Shown here: positions 1 through 7,526 of the stretch, in pieces
Layout of the letters: each line of letters starts with the position of its first letter
Position numbering within the stretch: the first letter of the stretch is position 1
Assembly: GCF_002910905.1 (NCBI RefSeq)
Contig: NZ_NEUE01000008.1
Span: forward strand, 1 to 35,206
Source of the DNA: Streptomyces sp. SM11
Lineage (GTDB): Bacteria; Actinomycetota; Actinomycetes; Streptomycetales; Streptomycetaceae
Reading direction: 5' to 3'
DNA: 35,206 nucleotides
Notes under the pieces: generated by a model
Database searches by the model: none
Seen by the model: only the letters and a program-made list of their open reading frames with translations
What the model was told of the DNA's origin: nothing
Program-made: the position numbers and the translations under genes

Positions 1-627
1 CCCCGGCGCGGCGACCGTCGCCAGCGCGGCCGCCGAGGCCACCCCCCGTACCGAGGGCGTGTCATCCGCCCACGGGGTCACGCACACCACCGTGTGCAGC
101 CCCTCCGCGTCCCGTCCCAGGGCCTCGCCCAGTGCCGCGACGGCGGTGTCGTGCTGCCGGCCGGGACCCGCCGCGAGCACCGCGCCGAACTCCCGCGAGA
201 GGTCCGCGCCCGCCCGCGCCTCGTCGGAGAGCAGCGCCCCGATCCGGGCGGCGACCTCCATCGCGGCGGCCAGCTGCTCGTCGGCCGGGCCCGGGTCCGC
301 GTCGAGCAGCCAGACGTAACCGAGGACGACACCTCGATGGCGTACCGGCAGGCAGACGCGGTCCCGGAACACCCCGGCCTCGGGGGCGGCGGGGATCCGG
401 ACGGGCCCGGTCGCCCGGGTGATGCCGAACCCCTCGAACCAGGCGCGCACGGCGGGCGTGGAGCGCCGGGTCAGGATCGAGCGGGTGCGGACCGGGTCCA
501 TCGCGGAGTCGTCGTCGCTGTCGTGGGCTCCGAAGGCGACCAGGCCGAAGTCCCGGTTCTCCAGGGTGGCCGGGGCGTCGAGGAGGGCCGAGATCTCGTC
601 GACCAGTTCCTGGTAGTCGCCTGTCAC
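1..627 (-). CDS. PucR-family transcriptional regulator, N-terminal part (cut by window edge)
   Basis: The frame is open from a GTG at 627 down to base 1, giving 209 residues starting [19 protein letters not shown]. This is the N-terminal sensory half of a PucR-type regulator; the C-terminal HTH_30 domain should lie beyond the left edge. The GTG is the only start in frame because a TGA lies just upstream. The AAGGAGG ribosome site is about 13 bases away, and a three-codon ORF (ATG at 635, stop overlapping the GTG) sits between them, so translation may be coupled. The gene is divergent from proline dehydrogenase. PucR-type PutR activates proline genes in Bacillus, so an equivalent role here is likely but inferred. 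The antisense-looking long ORFs over this stretch are shadows. Confidence 0.8.
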   Translation of the reverse strand, partial: MTGDYQELVDEISALLDAPATLENRDFGLVAFGAHDSDDDSAMDPVRTRSILTRRSTPAVRAWFEGFGITRATGPVRIPAAPEAGVFRDRVCLPVRHRGVVLGYVWLLDADPGPADEQLAAAMEVAARIGALLSDEARAGADLSREFGAVLAAGPGRQHDTAVAALGEALGRDAEGLHTVVCVTPWADDTPSVRGVASAAALATVAAPG

Positions 628-648
628 TCCGCCATTCTCGCACCTCCT

Positions 649-664
649 TCAGACAGATGTCTGA
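649..664. promoter_or_regulatory. Perfect 16-bp palindrome between PucR gene and proline dehydrogenase
   Basis: Arms TCAGACA and TGTCTGA are separated by GA. The site lies directly upstream of the regulator's AAGGAGG ribosome site and about 145 bases before proline dehydrogenase. It is a candidate operator for the divergent regulator. It could alternatively act as a 5' UTR hairpin of the regulator mRNA. Confidence 0.5.
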
Positions 665-808
665 GATGGCGGCCACGGATGCGTGACAGGTGTCGATGGC
701 ACAGGATCGGAGCGGTCCCTAGATTTCACGGTGGTTATCCGTGCCGTACCGGTCCGTTTGCATTCGTACTGTTACGGCCCTTCGTCCGTACATTCGTGGA
801 GGTGCCCC

Positions 809-1735
809 GTGCTGGGTCCCGTGATTCTCGCCGCATCGCGCAGCGACAAGATGCGCCGGTTCGTCTCGGCCGCGCCCGGCACCAAGCAGGTCGTCGACCG
901 CTTCATCGCCGGGGAGACCGTCGACCAGGTCGTGCCGATCGTCGAGGACGCCGCGGACAGGGGCCTGGAGGTCACGCTCGACGTCGTCGGCGAGGACATC
1001 ACCACCCCCGCGCAGGCCGAGGTCGCCCGCGACGCGTACCTGGAGCTCATCGAGCGCCTGAAGGACCTCGGCCTGGGCGCCCGCGCCGAGATGTCCGTCA
1101 AGCTGTCCATGTTCGGCCAGGCGCTGGAGAACGGCCACGAGCTGGCTCTCGCCAACGTGCGCCCGGTCGTCGAGGCGGCGGCCGCCATCGGCACCACGGT
1201 CACCCTGGACGCCGAGGACCACACCACCCTCGACTCGATGTTCGCCATCCACGAGGAGCTGCGGAAGGACTTCCCGCAGACCGGCTGTGTCATCCAGTCC
1301 TACCTGTTCCGCACCGAGGACGACGCCCGCCGCCTGGCCGAGGCCGGCAGCCGTGTCCGCATCGTGAAGGGCGCCTACAAGGAGCCCGCCTCCGTCGCGT
1401 ACCAGGACAAGGCCGAGATCGACAAGGCGTATGTCCGTATCACCAGGATCCTGATGGAGGGCGAGGGCTACCCGATGATCGGGTCCCACGACCCCCGTCT
1501 CATCGCCATCGCCCAGGAGCTGGGACGCCAGGCCGGGCGCAAACTGGATGAGTACGAGTTCCAGATGCTGTACGGCATCCGCAGCGACGAGCACATCCGG
1601 CTCGCGGCCGAGGGCCACCGGATGCGCGTCTACACGGCGTACGGCACCGACTGGTACGGATACTTCATGCGCCGCCTCGCGGAGAAGCCGGCCAACCTGC
1701 TGTTCTTCGGCCGCTCGATCCTCACCAAGGGCTGA
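809..1735 (+). CDS. Proline dehydrogenase (FAD-dependent)
   Basis: Oxidises L-proline to delta-1-pyrroline-5-carboxylate with FAD, the first step of proline catabolism. The protein has 308 residues, the usual monofunctional size. Visible family motifs are VKLSMFG (about residues 96-102), DAEDHTT, QSYLFRTEDD, RIVKGAYKE, GSHDPRLI and the C-terminal YGTDWYGYFMRRLAE, whose paired Arg and Glu match the substrate-carboxylate binding helix of PutA-type enzymes. I chose the GTG at 809 because GGAGG at 798-802 precedes it at good spacing and the upstream 42 codons of the open frame look non-coding. P5C dehydrogenase follows 90 bases later, so both probably share a transcript. Control by the divergent PucR regulator is inferred. 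Confidence 0.93.
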   Translation: MLGPVILAASRSDKMRRFVSAAPGTKQVVDRFIAGETVDQVVPIVEDAADRGLEVTLDVVGEDITTPAQAEVARDAYLELIERLKDLGLGARAEMSVKLSMFGQALENGHELALANVRPVVEAAAAIGTTVTLDAEDHTTLDSMFAIHEELRKDFPQTGCVIQSYLFRTEDDARRLAEAGSRVRIVKGAYKEPASVAYQDKAEIDKAYVRITRILMEGEGYPMIGSHDPRLIAIAQELGRQAGRKLDEYEFQMLYGIRSDEHIRLAAEGHRMRVYTAYGTDWYGYFMRRLAEKPANLLFFGRSILTKG

Positions 1736-1825
1736 GAGCCTGTCGAGCGCCCGGCCCCGACCCGGGGCTGAACCGGCCACGGCCGACACACCCATCCCCG
1801 CCGACACCAAGGAGACAAGGCAACC

Positions 1826-3457
1826 ATGGACGCCGTCACCCAGGTCCCCGCGCCGGTCAACGAGCCGGTCCACTCCTACGCCCCGGGCTCCCCGGAGCGC
1901 GCCCGCCTGGAGGTGAAGCTCAAGGAGCTCGCCGACAACCCGATCGACCTGCCGATGACCATCGGCGGCGAGAAGCGGATGGGCGGCGGCGAGCGTGTGA
2001 ACGTCGTACAGCCGCACAACCACAAGGCCGTCATCGGCACCTTCGCCGGCGCCACCGAGCAGGACGCCCAGGACGCCGTCGACGCGGCCCTCGCCGCCGC
2101 TCCGGCCTGGCGCGCGATGTCCTTCGACGACCGCGCGGCGATCATCCTGCGCGCCGCGGAGCTGCTGGCGGGACCCTGGCGCGAGACGCTGGCCGCCTCC
2201 ACCATGCTCGGCCAGTCCAAGACCGCCCAGCAGGCCGAGATCGACACCCCCTGCGAGCTCATCGACTTCTGGCGCTTCAACGTGCACTACGCGCGCCAGA
2301 TCCTCGCCGAGCAGCCCCCGGCGAACTCCCCGGGCGTGTGGAACCGTATGGACCACCGCCCGCTGGAGGGCTTCGTCTACGCGATCACGCCGTTCAACTT
2401 CACGGCCATCGCGGGCAACCTCCCCACCGCCCCCGCCCTCATGGGCAACGTCGTGGTGTGGAAGCCGTCCCCGACCCAGACCCACGCCGCCGTGCTGCTG
2501 ATGCAGCTCCTGGAGGAGGCCGGTCTGCCCAAGGGCGTCATCAACCTGGTCACCGGCGACGGCATCGCCGTCTCCGAGGTGGCGCTGAACCACCGCGACC
2601 TGGCCGGCATCCACTTCACCGGCTCGACCCCCACCTTCCAGCACCTGTGGAAGACGGTCGGCAACAACATCGCCACGTACCGCACCTACCCGCGGCTCGT
2701 CGGCGAGACCGGCGGCAAGGACTTCGTCGTCGCGCACCCCAGCGCCGACCGCGCCATCCTGAAGACCGCGCTGACCCGCGGCTCCTTCGAGTTCCAGGGC
2801 CAGAAGTGCTCGGCGTCCTCGCGGGCGTACGTTCCGGCCTCCATCTGGAACTCCGGTTTCCAGGAGGAGTTCGCGGCCGAGGTCGACTCCGTCACGATGG
2901 GCGACGTCACCGACCTGTCGAACTTCATCGGGGCCGTCATCGACGAGCGCTCGTTCGCCAAGAACAAGGCCGCGATCGACCGCGCGAAGTCCGACCCGGC
3001 GTGCCGAATCGTCGCGGGCGGCACCTACGACGACTCGGTGGGCTACTTCGTCCGCCCGACCGTCATCGTGTGCTCCGACCCTTCGAGCGAGGTCTTCACG
3101 ACCGAGTACTTCGGTCCGATCCTCGCGATCCACGTGTACGAGGACGAGAAGTACGACGCCATGCTGGAGCAGATGGAGTCCGTCTCCGACTACGCGCTGA
3201 CCGGCTCGGTCATCGCGGGCGACCGCGCGGCCGCCGCGTACACGATGGACAAGCTCCGCTACGCCGCGGGCAACTTCTACATCAACGACAAGTCGACCGG
3301 CGCCGTCGTCGGCCAGCAGCCCTTCGGCGGCGGCCGCGCGTCGGGCACCTGCGACAAGGCGGGCGCCCCGCAGAACCTCCAGCGCTGGACCCTGACCCGG
3401 GCCATCAAGGAGACGCTGGTCCCGCCGACCGACTACACCTACCCCCACCAGGGCTGA
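1826..3457 (+). CDS. pruA: L-glutamate gamma-semialdehyde (1-pyrroline-5-carboxylate) dehydrogenase
   Basis: Oxidises glutamate semialdehyde, formed from P5C, to glutamate with NAD, completing proline catabolism. The 543-residue length matches the separate RocA/PruA class rather than bifunctional PutA. Visible features are the Rossmann segment ITPFNFTAIAGNLPTAPAL, the general-base Glu in GETGGKDFVV, the catalytic Cys in GQKCSASSRAYVP and the C-terminal QQPFGGGRASGTCDKAG. ATG 1826 follows AAGGAGA at normal spacing. It is the second gene after proline dehydrogenase and is closed by a strong stem-loop. Confidence 0.95.
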   Translation: MDAVTQVPAPVNEPVHSYAPGSPERARLEVKLKELADNPIDLPMTIGGEKRMGGGERVNVVQPHNHKAVIGTFAGATEQDAQDAVDAALAAAPAWRAMSFDDRAAIILRAAELLAGPWRETLAASTMLGQSKTAQQAEIDTPCELIDFWRFNVHYARQILAEQPPANSPGVWNRMDHRPLEGFVYAITPFNFTAIAGNLPTAPALMGNVVVWKPSPTQTHAAVLLMQLLEEAGLPKGVINLVTGDGIAVSEVALNHRDLAGIHFTGSTPTFQHLWKTVGNNIATYRTYPRLVGETGGKDFVVAHPSADRAILKTALTRGSFEFQGQKCSASSRAYVPASIWNSGFQEEFAAEVDSVTMGDVTDLSNFIGAVIDERSFAKNKAAIDRAKSDPACRIVAGGTYDDSVGYFVRPTVIVCSDPSSEVFTTEYFGPILAIHVYEDEKYDAMLEQMESVSDYALTGSVIAGDRAAAAYTMDKLRYAAGNFYINDKSTGAVVGQQPFGGGRASGTCDKAGAPQNLQRWTLTRAIKETLVPPTDYTYPHQG

Positions 3458-3525
3458 CGCCCTCCCGGGGCGCCGCGGCACGACGCCCCGGACCAGGGGC
3501 CTCCGCTGCGGCGGCCCCCCTGAGC

Positions 3526-3566
3526 ACCGCCCCCCGACCGGTCCCCCTGCCGGCCGGGGGGGCGGT
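3526..3566 (+). terminator. Stem-loop terminator after pruA, between convergent genes
   Basis: ACCGCCCCCCGACCGG pairs almost fully with CCGGCCGGGGGGGCGGT across a short loop and is followed by TTT. It lies between the pruA stop and the convergent nitroreductase stop, so it could serve both. Confidence 0.7.
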
Positions 3567-3602
3567 TTCCATGTGTCCCGTTCGCGGGGCCGGCGAGGCT
3601 TC

Positions 3603-4313
3603 TCAGATCTCCACGAGCACCTGGTGCAGTGACTTGCGCACCAGGTCGGGGACCTCGCAGTCGTCGGCGGGATAACCGACGGGGATCACGGCGAACGCCT
3701 TCTCGTTCTCGGGCCGGTTCAGGACCTCGCCGAGGAAACGCATCGGGCTCGGAGTGTGGATCAGCGCGGCGAGACCGGCCAGGTGCAGGGCGGTGAGCAG
3801 CATGCCCACCGCGATCCCGACGGACTCGTCCCCGTAGTAGTGCTTGCGCTTCGTGCCGTCCTCGCCCAGCCAGTAGCGCTGCTGGAACACCACGATCAGG
3901 GCGGGCGCGTCCGTCATGTGGGCCTTCACCGCGTCGGTGCCCAGCGGGCGCAGCGCGGCGAGCCACTCCTCGCCGAGCCGCCCGTCGTAACTCACCTTCT
4001 CCTCGTGCTCGGCGGCCTCCCGGATCCGGCGGCGGACCTCGGGGTCCTTGACCAGGGCGAAGGTCCACGGCTGCTGGTGCGCGCCGGAGGGAGCGGTGGC
4101 CGCGCAGGCGATGGCGTCGCGCACCACCTGCTCGGGGACCGGGTCGGGGGAGAAGGCGCGGACGGTCCTGCGCTCGTCCATGCGCTCCCGCAGCCGGGCG
4201 GCGCGGGCGATGGACTCCTCGGGGGCGATCCGCTCGGGGCGGTAGGGCGTGGGGCGGTACGGGTCGCCATGGGTGGGTGACCACTGAGCGGGTGCGGGCG
4301 TCGTGTCGGACAT
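3603..4313 (-). CDS. Nitroreductase-family FMN oxidoreductase
   Basis: A 236-residue FMN-dependent nitroreductase fold protein. The open frame runs far upstream, but the credible start is the ATG at 4313 (MSDTTPAPAQWS), because typical codon use begins there. After an N-terminal arm of about 45 residues come RRTVRAFSPDPVP (phosphate-binding Arg), APSGAHQQPWTFALVKD, the mid-domain HYYGDESVGIAVGMLLTALH and ALIHTPSPMRFLGEVLNRP. These resemble the BluB/iodotyrosine-deiodinase branch more than NfsB, but I cannot assign a substrate. It stands alone, converging on pruA with a shared terminator between them. Confidence 0.85.
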   Translation of the reverse strand: MSDTTPAPAQWSPTHGDPYRPTPYRPERIAPEESIARAARLRERMDERRTVRAFSPDPVPEQVVRDAIACAATAPSGAHQQPWTFALVKDPEVRRRIREAAEHEEKVSYDGRLGEEWLAALRPLGTDAVKAHMTDAPALIVVFQQRYWLGEDGTKRKHYYGDESVGIAVGMLLTALHLAGLAALIHTPSPMRFLGEVLNRPENEKAFAVIPVGYPADDCEVPDLVRKSLHQVLVEI

Positions 4314-4499
4314 GGCCGCAGTGTGCGCGGTGGGGGCGGTCCGGGGGAAGCGGCACTTCGGACAGGCGTGGAGCTGGTCCCGGTCAGCGTCCGATGACCG
4401 GTGACCGGTGCGGCTTGTCCGCCCAGCGGGACCCCGGGGCGCGCGGTCTTGTGGAGCAGATGATGGGCAGTCGAATTCCCTTCCCGGTGCGTCCCCGAC

Positions 4500-4902
4500 A
4501 TGGTCCGCACCACCGACTGCTCGGCCGCCACCGACCGTGTCGCCGCGCTGCGAGCGCCGCGCCCGCCCGGACCACCGCGCACACCGGTCCGGGCGGGCCT
4601 TCGCGTACGGAGGCGATATACGCCCATGGGCAGGGAGGAGTGCTGGGAGCACGCCCTCGGCGGCGTCCGCACCCTGGTACGCGACGCCGACGGCCTCCCG
4701 ATCGCCCACGGCGGCATCGTCCAGCGCCGGGTCCCGTACACGGACCGTTCCCGCCGGGCCGGCTCGACGCCCTTGGCCCGCCCGGCCCCGTCCCGCTGAC
4801 CGAGGGGGCGGGCAGCGCCTGCCTCCGCCCCGCGGCCGGGCGGCCCTGGCCGCCTCGGGCCACCCGCTCCGCTTCGACCGGCGGGACGGCGACCCGCTGT
4901 GA
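4500..4902 (+). pseudogene. Decayed aminoglycoside 2'-N-acetyltransferase-like gene
   Basis: No single frame is intact, but fragments in order resemble AAC(2')-I enzymes as I remember the mycobacterial one. They are an N-terminal VRTTD-like stretch near 4500; GRAFAYGGDIRPW in the second frame near 4590; then in the first frame from about 4644 CWEHALGGVRTLV, IAHGGIVQRRV; then TEGAGSACLRP in the third frame; and finally HPLRFDRRDGDPL with a stop at 4902, matching the usual W-R-x-G-D-x-W tail. The acetyl-CoA binding middle (roughly residues 80-150) is missing. This suggests a large internal deletion plus several frameshifts. High GC at third codon positions persists within each fragment. It fills most of the 620-base gap between the nitroreductase and the MDR reductase. 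Confidence 0.55.
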
Positions 4903-4936
4903 CGGGGCGGCACGGGCAACGGCCCGCAGGGGGGCC

Positions 4937-5953
4937 TCAGTCGGCGATCCGGATCAGCATCTTGCCGGTGTTCTCGCCCCGCAGCATCCCGAGGAACCCG
5001 TCCACCGTCCGCTCGAAACCGTCCACGACGGTGACGTCCGGCACGACCAGCCCACTTCGCAGGTGCGGTACCAGTAGTGCGTCCAACTCCGTCTGCGCGT
5101 GCGGATAGTCGCGCACCAGTACGCCTTCCAGGTGCAGGCTCTTCTCCACGATGTCGAACAGGTTGCGCGGAGCGGCGGGAGGTTCGTGCGCGGAGTGGTA
5201 CTGGGAGATCGCGCCGACCCAGGCGATCCGCCCGTGCTCGCGGAGGGCCGAGATCGCGCCCTCCAGATGGTCCCCGCCGACGTTGTCCACATAGGCGTCG
5301 ATGCCGTCCGGGGCCGCCTTCGCCAGCAGTTCGCCGACCGGTCCTTCGTGGTAGTCGAAGGCCGCGTCGAACCCGAGCTCCCCGGTCAGCCGGGCGACCT
5401 TCGCGGGAGTTCCCGCGCTGCCGATCAGGCGTCCGGCGCCCAGCAGCCGCGCGATCCGCCCCACCGCGGTGCCGACCCCGCCCGCCGCCGAGACGAACAG
5501 GTCCTGGCCCGCCCGGAACCTGAGCGTCCGGGTGAGCGCCACATAGGCGGTGAGCCCGGTGCCGCCGAGGATCGAGAGGTGGGCGGTGAGCGGGACCCCG
5601 TCGTACGAGGGCACCGGACGCACTCCGTCCCGGCCGGGTGTCACCAGGGCGTGGGTCCGCCAGCCCGCACGGTGCAGGACGAGGTCGCCCTCCGCGACGC
5701 CGGGGGCGCGGGAGGCCGTCACCCGGCCGAGGGCGCGGCCCTCCAGCGGGACGCCCAGCTCCCAGCCGCCGTCCATCTCCTCGCGGTGGTACGGGTCCAC
5801 CGAGAGATAGAGGTTCTCCACCACCGCCGTACCGGGATCCGGTTCCGGTACGGGTGACTCGTCGACGGCGAAGAGATCCGCCGACGGGAAGCCGTTCGGG
5901 CGGGCGGTGAGGTGGAAGGCGCGGGCGGTACCCGCGGTGCGCTGTGTCGTCAT
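4937..5953 (-). CDS. NADP-dependent oxidoreductase, MDR superfamily (CurA/prostaglandin-reductase-like)
   Basis: A 338-residue zinc-free medium-chain reductase that should reduce an enone or quinone with NADPH. The N-terminal GroES-like part includes ENLYLSVDPYHREEMDGG, typical of the leukotriene B4 dehydrogenase/curcumin reductase branch. The Rossmann part has SAAGGVGTAVGRIARLLGA, then DYHEGPVGELLAKAAPDGID, YVDNVGGDHLEGAIS and the C-terminal FLGMLRGENTGKMLIRI. ATG 5953 is chosen over upstream codons because homologous sequence starts there. It is divergent from a LysR gene with a palindrome between them, a common regulator-target layout. The substrate is unknown. Confidence 0.88.
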   Translation of the reverse strand: MTTQRTAGTARAFHLTARPNGFPSADLFAVDESPVPEPDPGTAVVENLYLSVDPYHREEMDGGWELGVPLEGRALGRVTASRAPGVAEGDLVLHRAGWRTHALVTPGRDGVRPVPSYDGVPLTAHLSILGGTGLTAYVALTRTLRFRAGQDLFVSAAGGVGTAVGRIARLLGAGRLIGSAGTPAKVARLTGELGFDAAFDYHEGPVGELLAKAAPDGIDAYVDNVGGDHLEGAISALREHGRIAWVGAISQYHSAHEPPAAPRNLFDIVEKSLHLEGVLVRDYPHAQTELDALLVPHLRSGLVVPDVTVVDGFERTVDGFLGMLRGENTGKMLIRIAD

Positions 5954-6002
5954 GCCGTCGACGGTAGGAGGGGTCGCGGCCGTCGGGCAGGGGGCGGCGT
6001 CG

Positions 6003-6021
6003 ATGGAAGAATCACTTCCAT
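6003..6021. promoter_or_regulatory. Perfect palindrome between MDR reductase and LysR gene
   Basis: ATGGAAG and CTTCCAT flank AATCA (7+5+7). It is unusually A/T-rich for this genome and lies midway in the 136-base divergent promoter region. A LysR-type binding site controlling the reductase is the likely role (inferred). Confidence 0.5.
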
Positions 6022-6089
6022 GAGCAGCTTTCATGCGGGGAGTCCGGGGCGGGACCAGGTGAGGCACTGGGCCCGGGGCGGGCGGCGCG

Positions 6090-7006
6090 ATGACCGACCT
6101 CCTCCCGCAGGAACTCCGCGTCATCGCCGCCGTGGCCGACGCGCGCGGATTCTCGGCCGCCGCCCGGACCCTCGGCATGACGCAGTCCGCCGTGTCCCAC
6201 TCCGTGCGCGCCAGCGAGCGCAAGATCGGTGCGGTGCTCTTCGAGCGCGGGCGCCTCGGTGCCGCCCCCACCCCGGCCGGTGACGTGGTCGCCGGGCACG
6301 CGCGGCGCATCCTGCGGCTGCTCGATGTGCTGGGCGCCGAGGCCCGGGGGCCGTGGCGGGGTCCGGCGGCGCGGGCACGGTGAGCGGGCCGCTGCGGATC
6401 GCCGCCTTCCGCAGCGCCGCCCTGTATCTGCTGCCGCCGGCGCTGGAACGTCTCACCGCCCGCCATCCGGGGATCGAGCCGGTGGTCCGGATGGTCCGCG
6501 AAGTGGGCCGGGGCACGGCCGGTGAGGTGCTGGACGGGCGGGCCGACCTGGCCGTCGCGACGCTCGGGACCACCTCGTCGGTGCCGCCGGGCCTGGTCGG
6601 CGGCGTACTGATGGAGGAGGAGTGCTCCCTGGTGCACCCGGCCGGACACGCGGCGCCCCGCACCCTGCCCCTGGTCGACTGGGTCGAGAACTGCACCTCG
6701 TACACCCGCGACTGGTGGGCGGCCCAGGAATGGATCCCCCGGGCGACGGCCGAGGCCGAGGACGACGGAGCGGTGCTCTCGATGGTGTCCCGTGGCCTCG
6801 GCATGGCGATCATGCCCGGTCTGTCCCTGTACGGAGCACCCGACGGAACGGAGATCGCTGCTCTCGGGCCCGACCGTCCCACCCGCTCGATCGGCTATGT
6901 CACCACCCCTGAGCAGGCGCGATCGCTCGCGGTGCGGGCGCTGATCCGGGAGCTGCGGGCGGAACGCGCGGAGGCGGCCGTCTCAGATAGTAGGAAGTCC
7001 GACTAA
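6090..7006 (+). pseudogene. LysR-family regulator, broken by a one-base frameshift
   Basis: The first frame (6090-6383) gives the winged HTH: LRVIAAVADARGFSAAARTL, MTQSAVSHSVRASERKIG, LFERGRLG and APTPAGDVVAGHARRILRL. The substrate-binding domain continues in another frame from about 6353: GPLRIAAFRSAALYLLPPAL, HPGIEPVVRMV, LDGRADLAVATLG and VSRGLGMAIMPGLSLYG, stopping at 7006. Adding one G to the G5 run at 6346-6350 restores a single ORF of about 305 residues, normal for LysR proteins. The frameshift may be a real mutation or a homopolymer sequencing error. Its divergent neighbour, the MDR reductase, is the likely target. Confidence 0.8.
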
Positions 7007-7009
7007 CTG
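6984..7009. promoter_or_regulatory. 26-bp interrupted palindrome upstream of the leuB region
   Basis: The pattern is CAG-n-TAGT-n-GGA-nn-TCC-n-ACTA-n-CTG, symmetric about 6996/6997. It overlaps the end of the LysR frame and sits just upstream of a promoter-like sequence serving the 42-residue peptide gene and leuB. This is the layout of an operator for a dimeric regulator that I cannot name. Confidence 0.5.
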
Positions 7010-7010
7010 T

Positions 7011-7040
7011 GGAGACAGAGCGGCCCGAGTGTCCTAGCTT
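7011..7040 (+). promoter_or_regulatory. Possible promoter for the small-peptide/leuB region
   Basis: GGAGAC (7011-7016) and TAGCTT (7035-7040) are spaced by 18 bases. The match to sigma-70-type consensus is moderate. Support comes mainly from position, just after the palindrome and about 230 bases before the first start codon. Confidence 0.3.
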
Positions 7041-7057
7041 TGTAGGAGCCGAACGAA

Positions 7058-7073
7058 TCGCTCGATCGAGCGA
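7058..7073. repeat. Perfect 16-bp palindrome in the leader region before the 42-residue ORF
   Basis: TCGCTCGA is followed immediately by its reverse complement TCGAGCGA. It lies about 20 bases downstream of the putative -10. It could be a second operator or an mRNA hairpin. Apart from a small GCAGG/CCTGC hairpin near 7103-7117, nothing else stands out up to the start codon at 7272. Confidence 0.4.
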
Positions 7074-7271
7074 CTGTGGCGGTTGCAGGCGCACGCCCCG
7101 AAGCAGGTAACCCCTGCGGCGTACGCTCCCCGCCCCTTCCGGCGCCTCGAAATCCGAACCTGATCCCTCGGTACCGTGCTGCCCGTCCGGCGTCGCGGCC
7201 GTCCATCGGCCGCCGTCCGCGCCTCGCGCCCCGGTCTCGACATCCACGTGATCTCAAGGAGTCGATCCATC

Positions 7272-7400
7272 ATGACCACCACCACCGCCCGCCGCGTCCG
7301 CCACACTCCCCGTCAGTCGGAGTCGGACCGCAAGAACGCCGCCGCCGCCCTCCAGCGCGCCCTCGACCGTCGCGACAACGGCGGCTCGACCGGCCACTGA
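7272..7400 (+). CDS. Conserved-looking 42-residue basic peptide upstream of leuB
   Basis: ATG 7272 follows TCAAGGAG at ideal spacing and encodes a 42-residue hydrophilic, Arg-rich peptide. It begins MTTTTARRVRHTPRQSES, continues DRKNAAAALQRALDRRDNGG and ends STGH. There is no signal peptide or membrane segment; the middle should form an amphipathic helix. I recall very similar small hypothetical proteins in other Streptomyces at the leuB locus but know of no function. Strict codon bias and the strong ribosome site argue that it is real. leuB begins 126 bases later, possibly on the same transcript. Confidence 0.75.
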   Translation: MTTTTARRVRHTPRQSESDRKNAAAALQRALDRRDNGGSTGH

Positions 7401-7526
7401 GCCGGGGTCCGCCACCGGCACCCCGCCGTCCGTACCCCGCCCGCCCGCACACCGAACACCCTGGAGTCCCGTCCGCATGGTGGACGCCGGGTGTCATGGG
7501 GTGGGACGCACCGTTAGGCTTCCGGC

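Noticed and set aside
719..3481. 920-codon minus-strand open frame over the proline genes
   Set aside because: It is antisense to two well-supported enzymes; long spurious frames are normal at 72% GC. Its translation is low-complexity Val/Gly/Arg-rich with no family motif.
7041..7271. Possible T-box or riboswitch before leuB
   Set aside because: I could not find a T-box element, specifier loop or known aptamer core; only short palindromes are visible.
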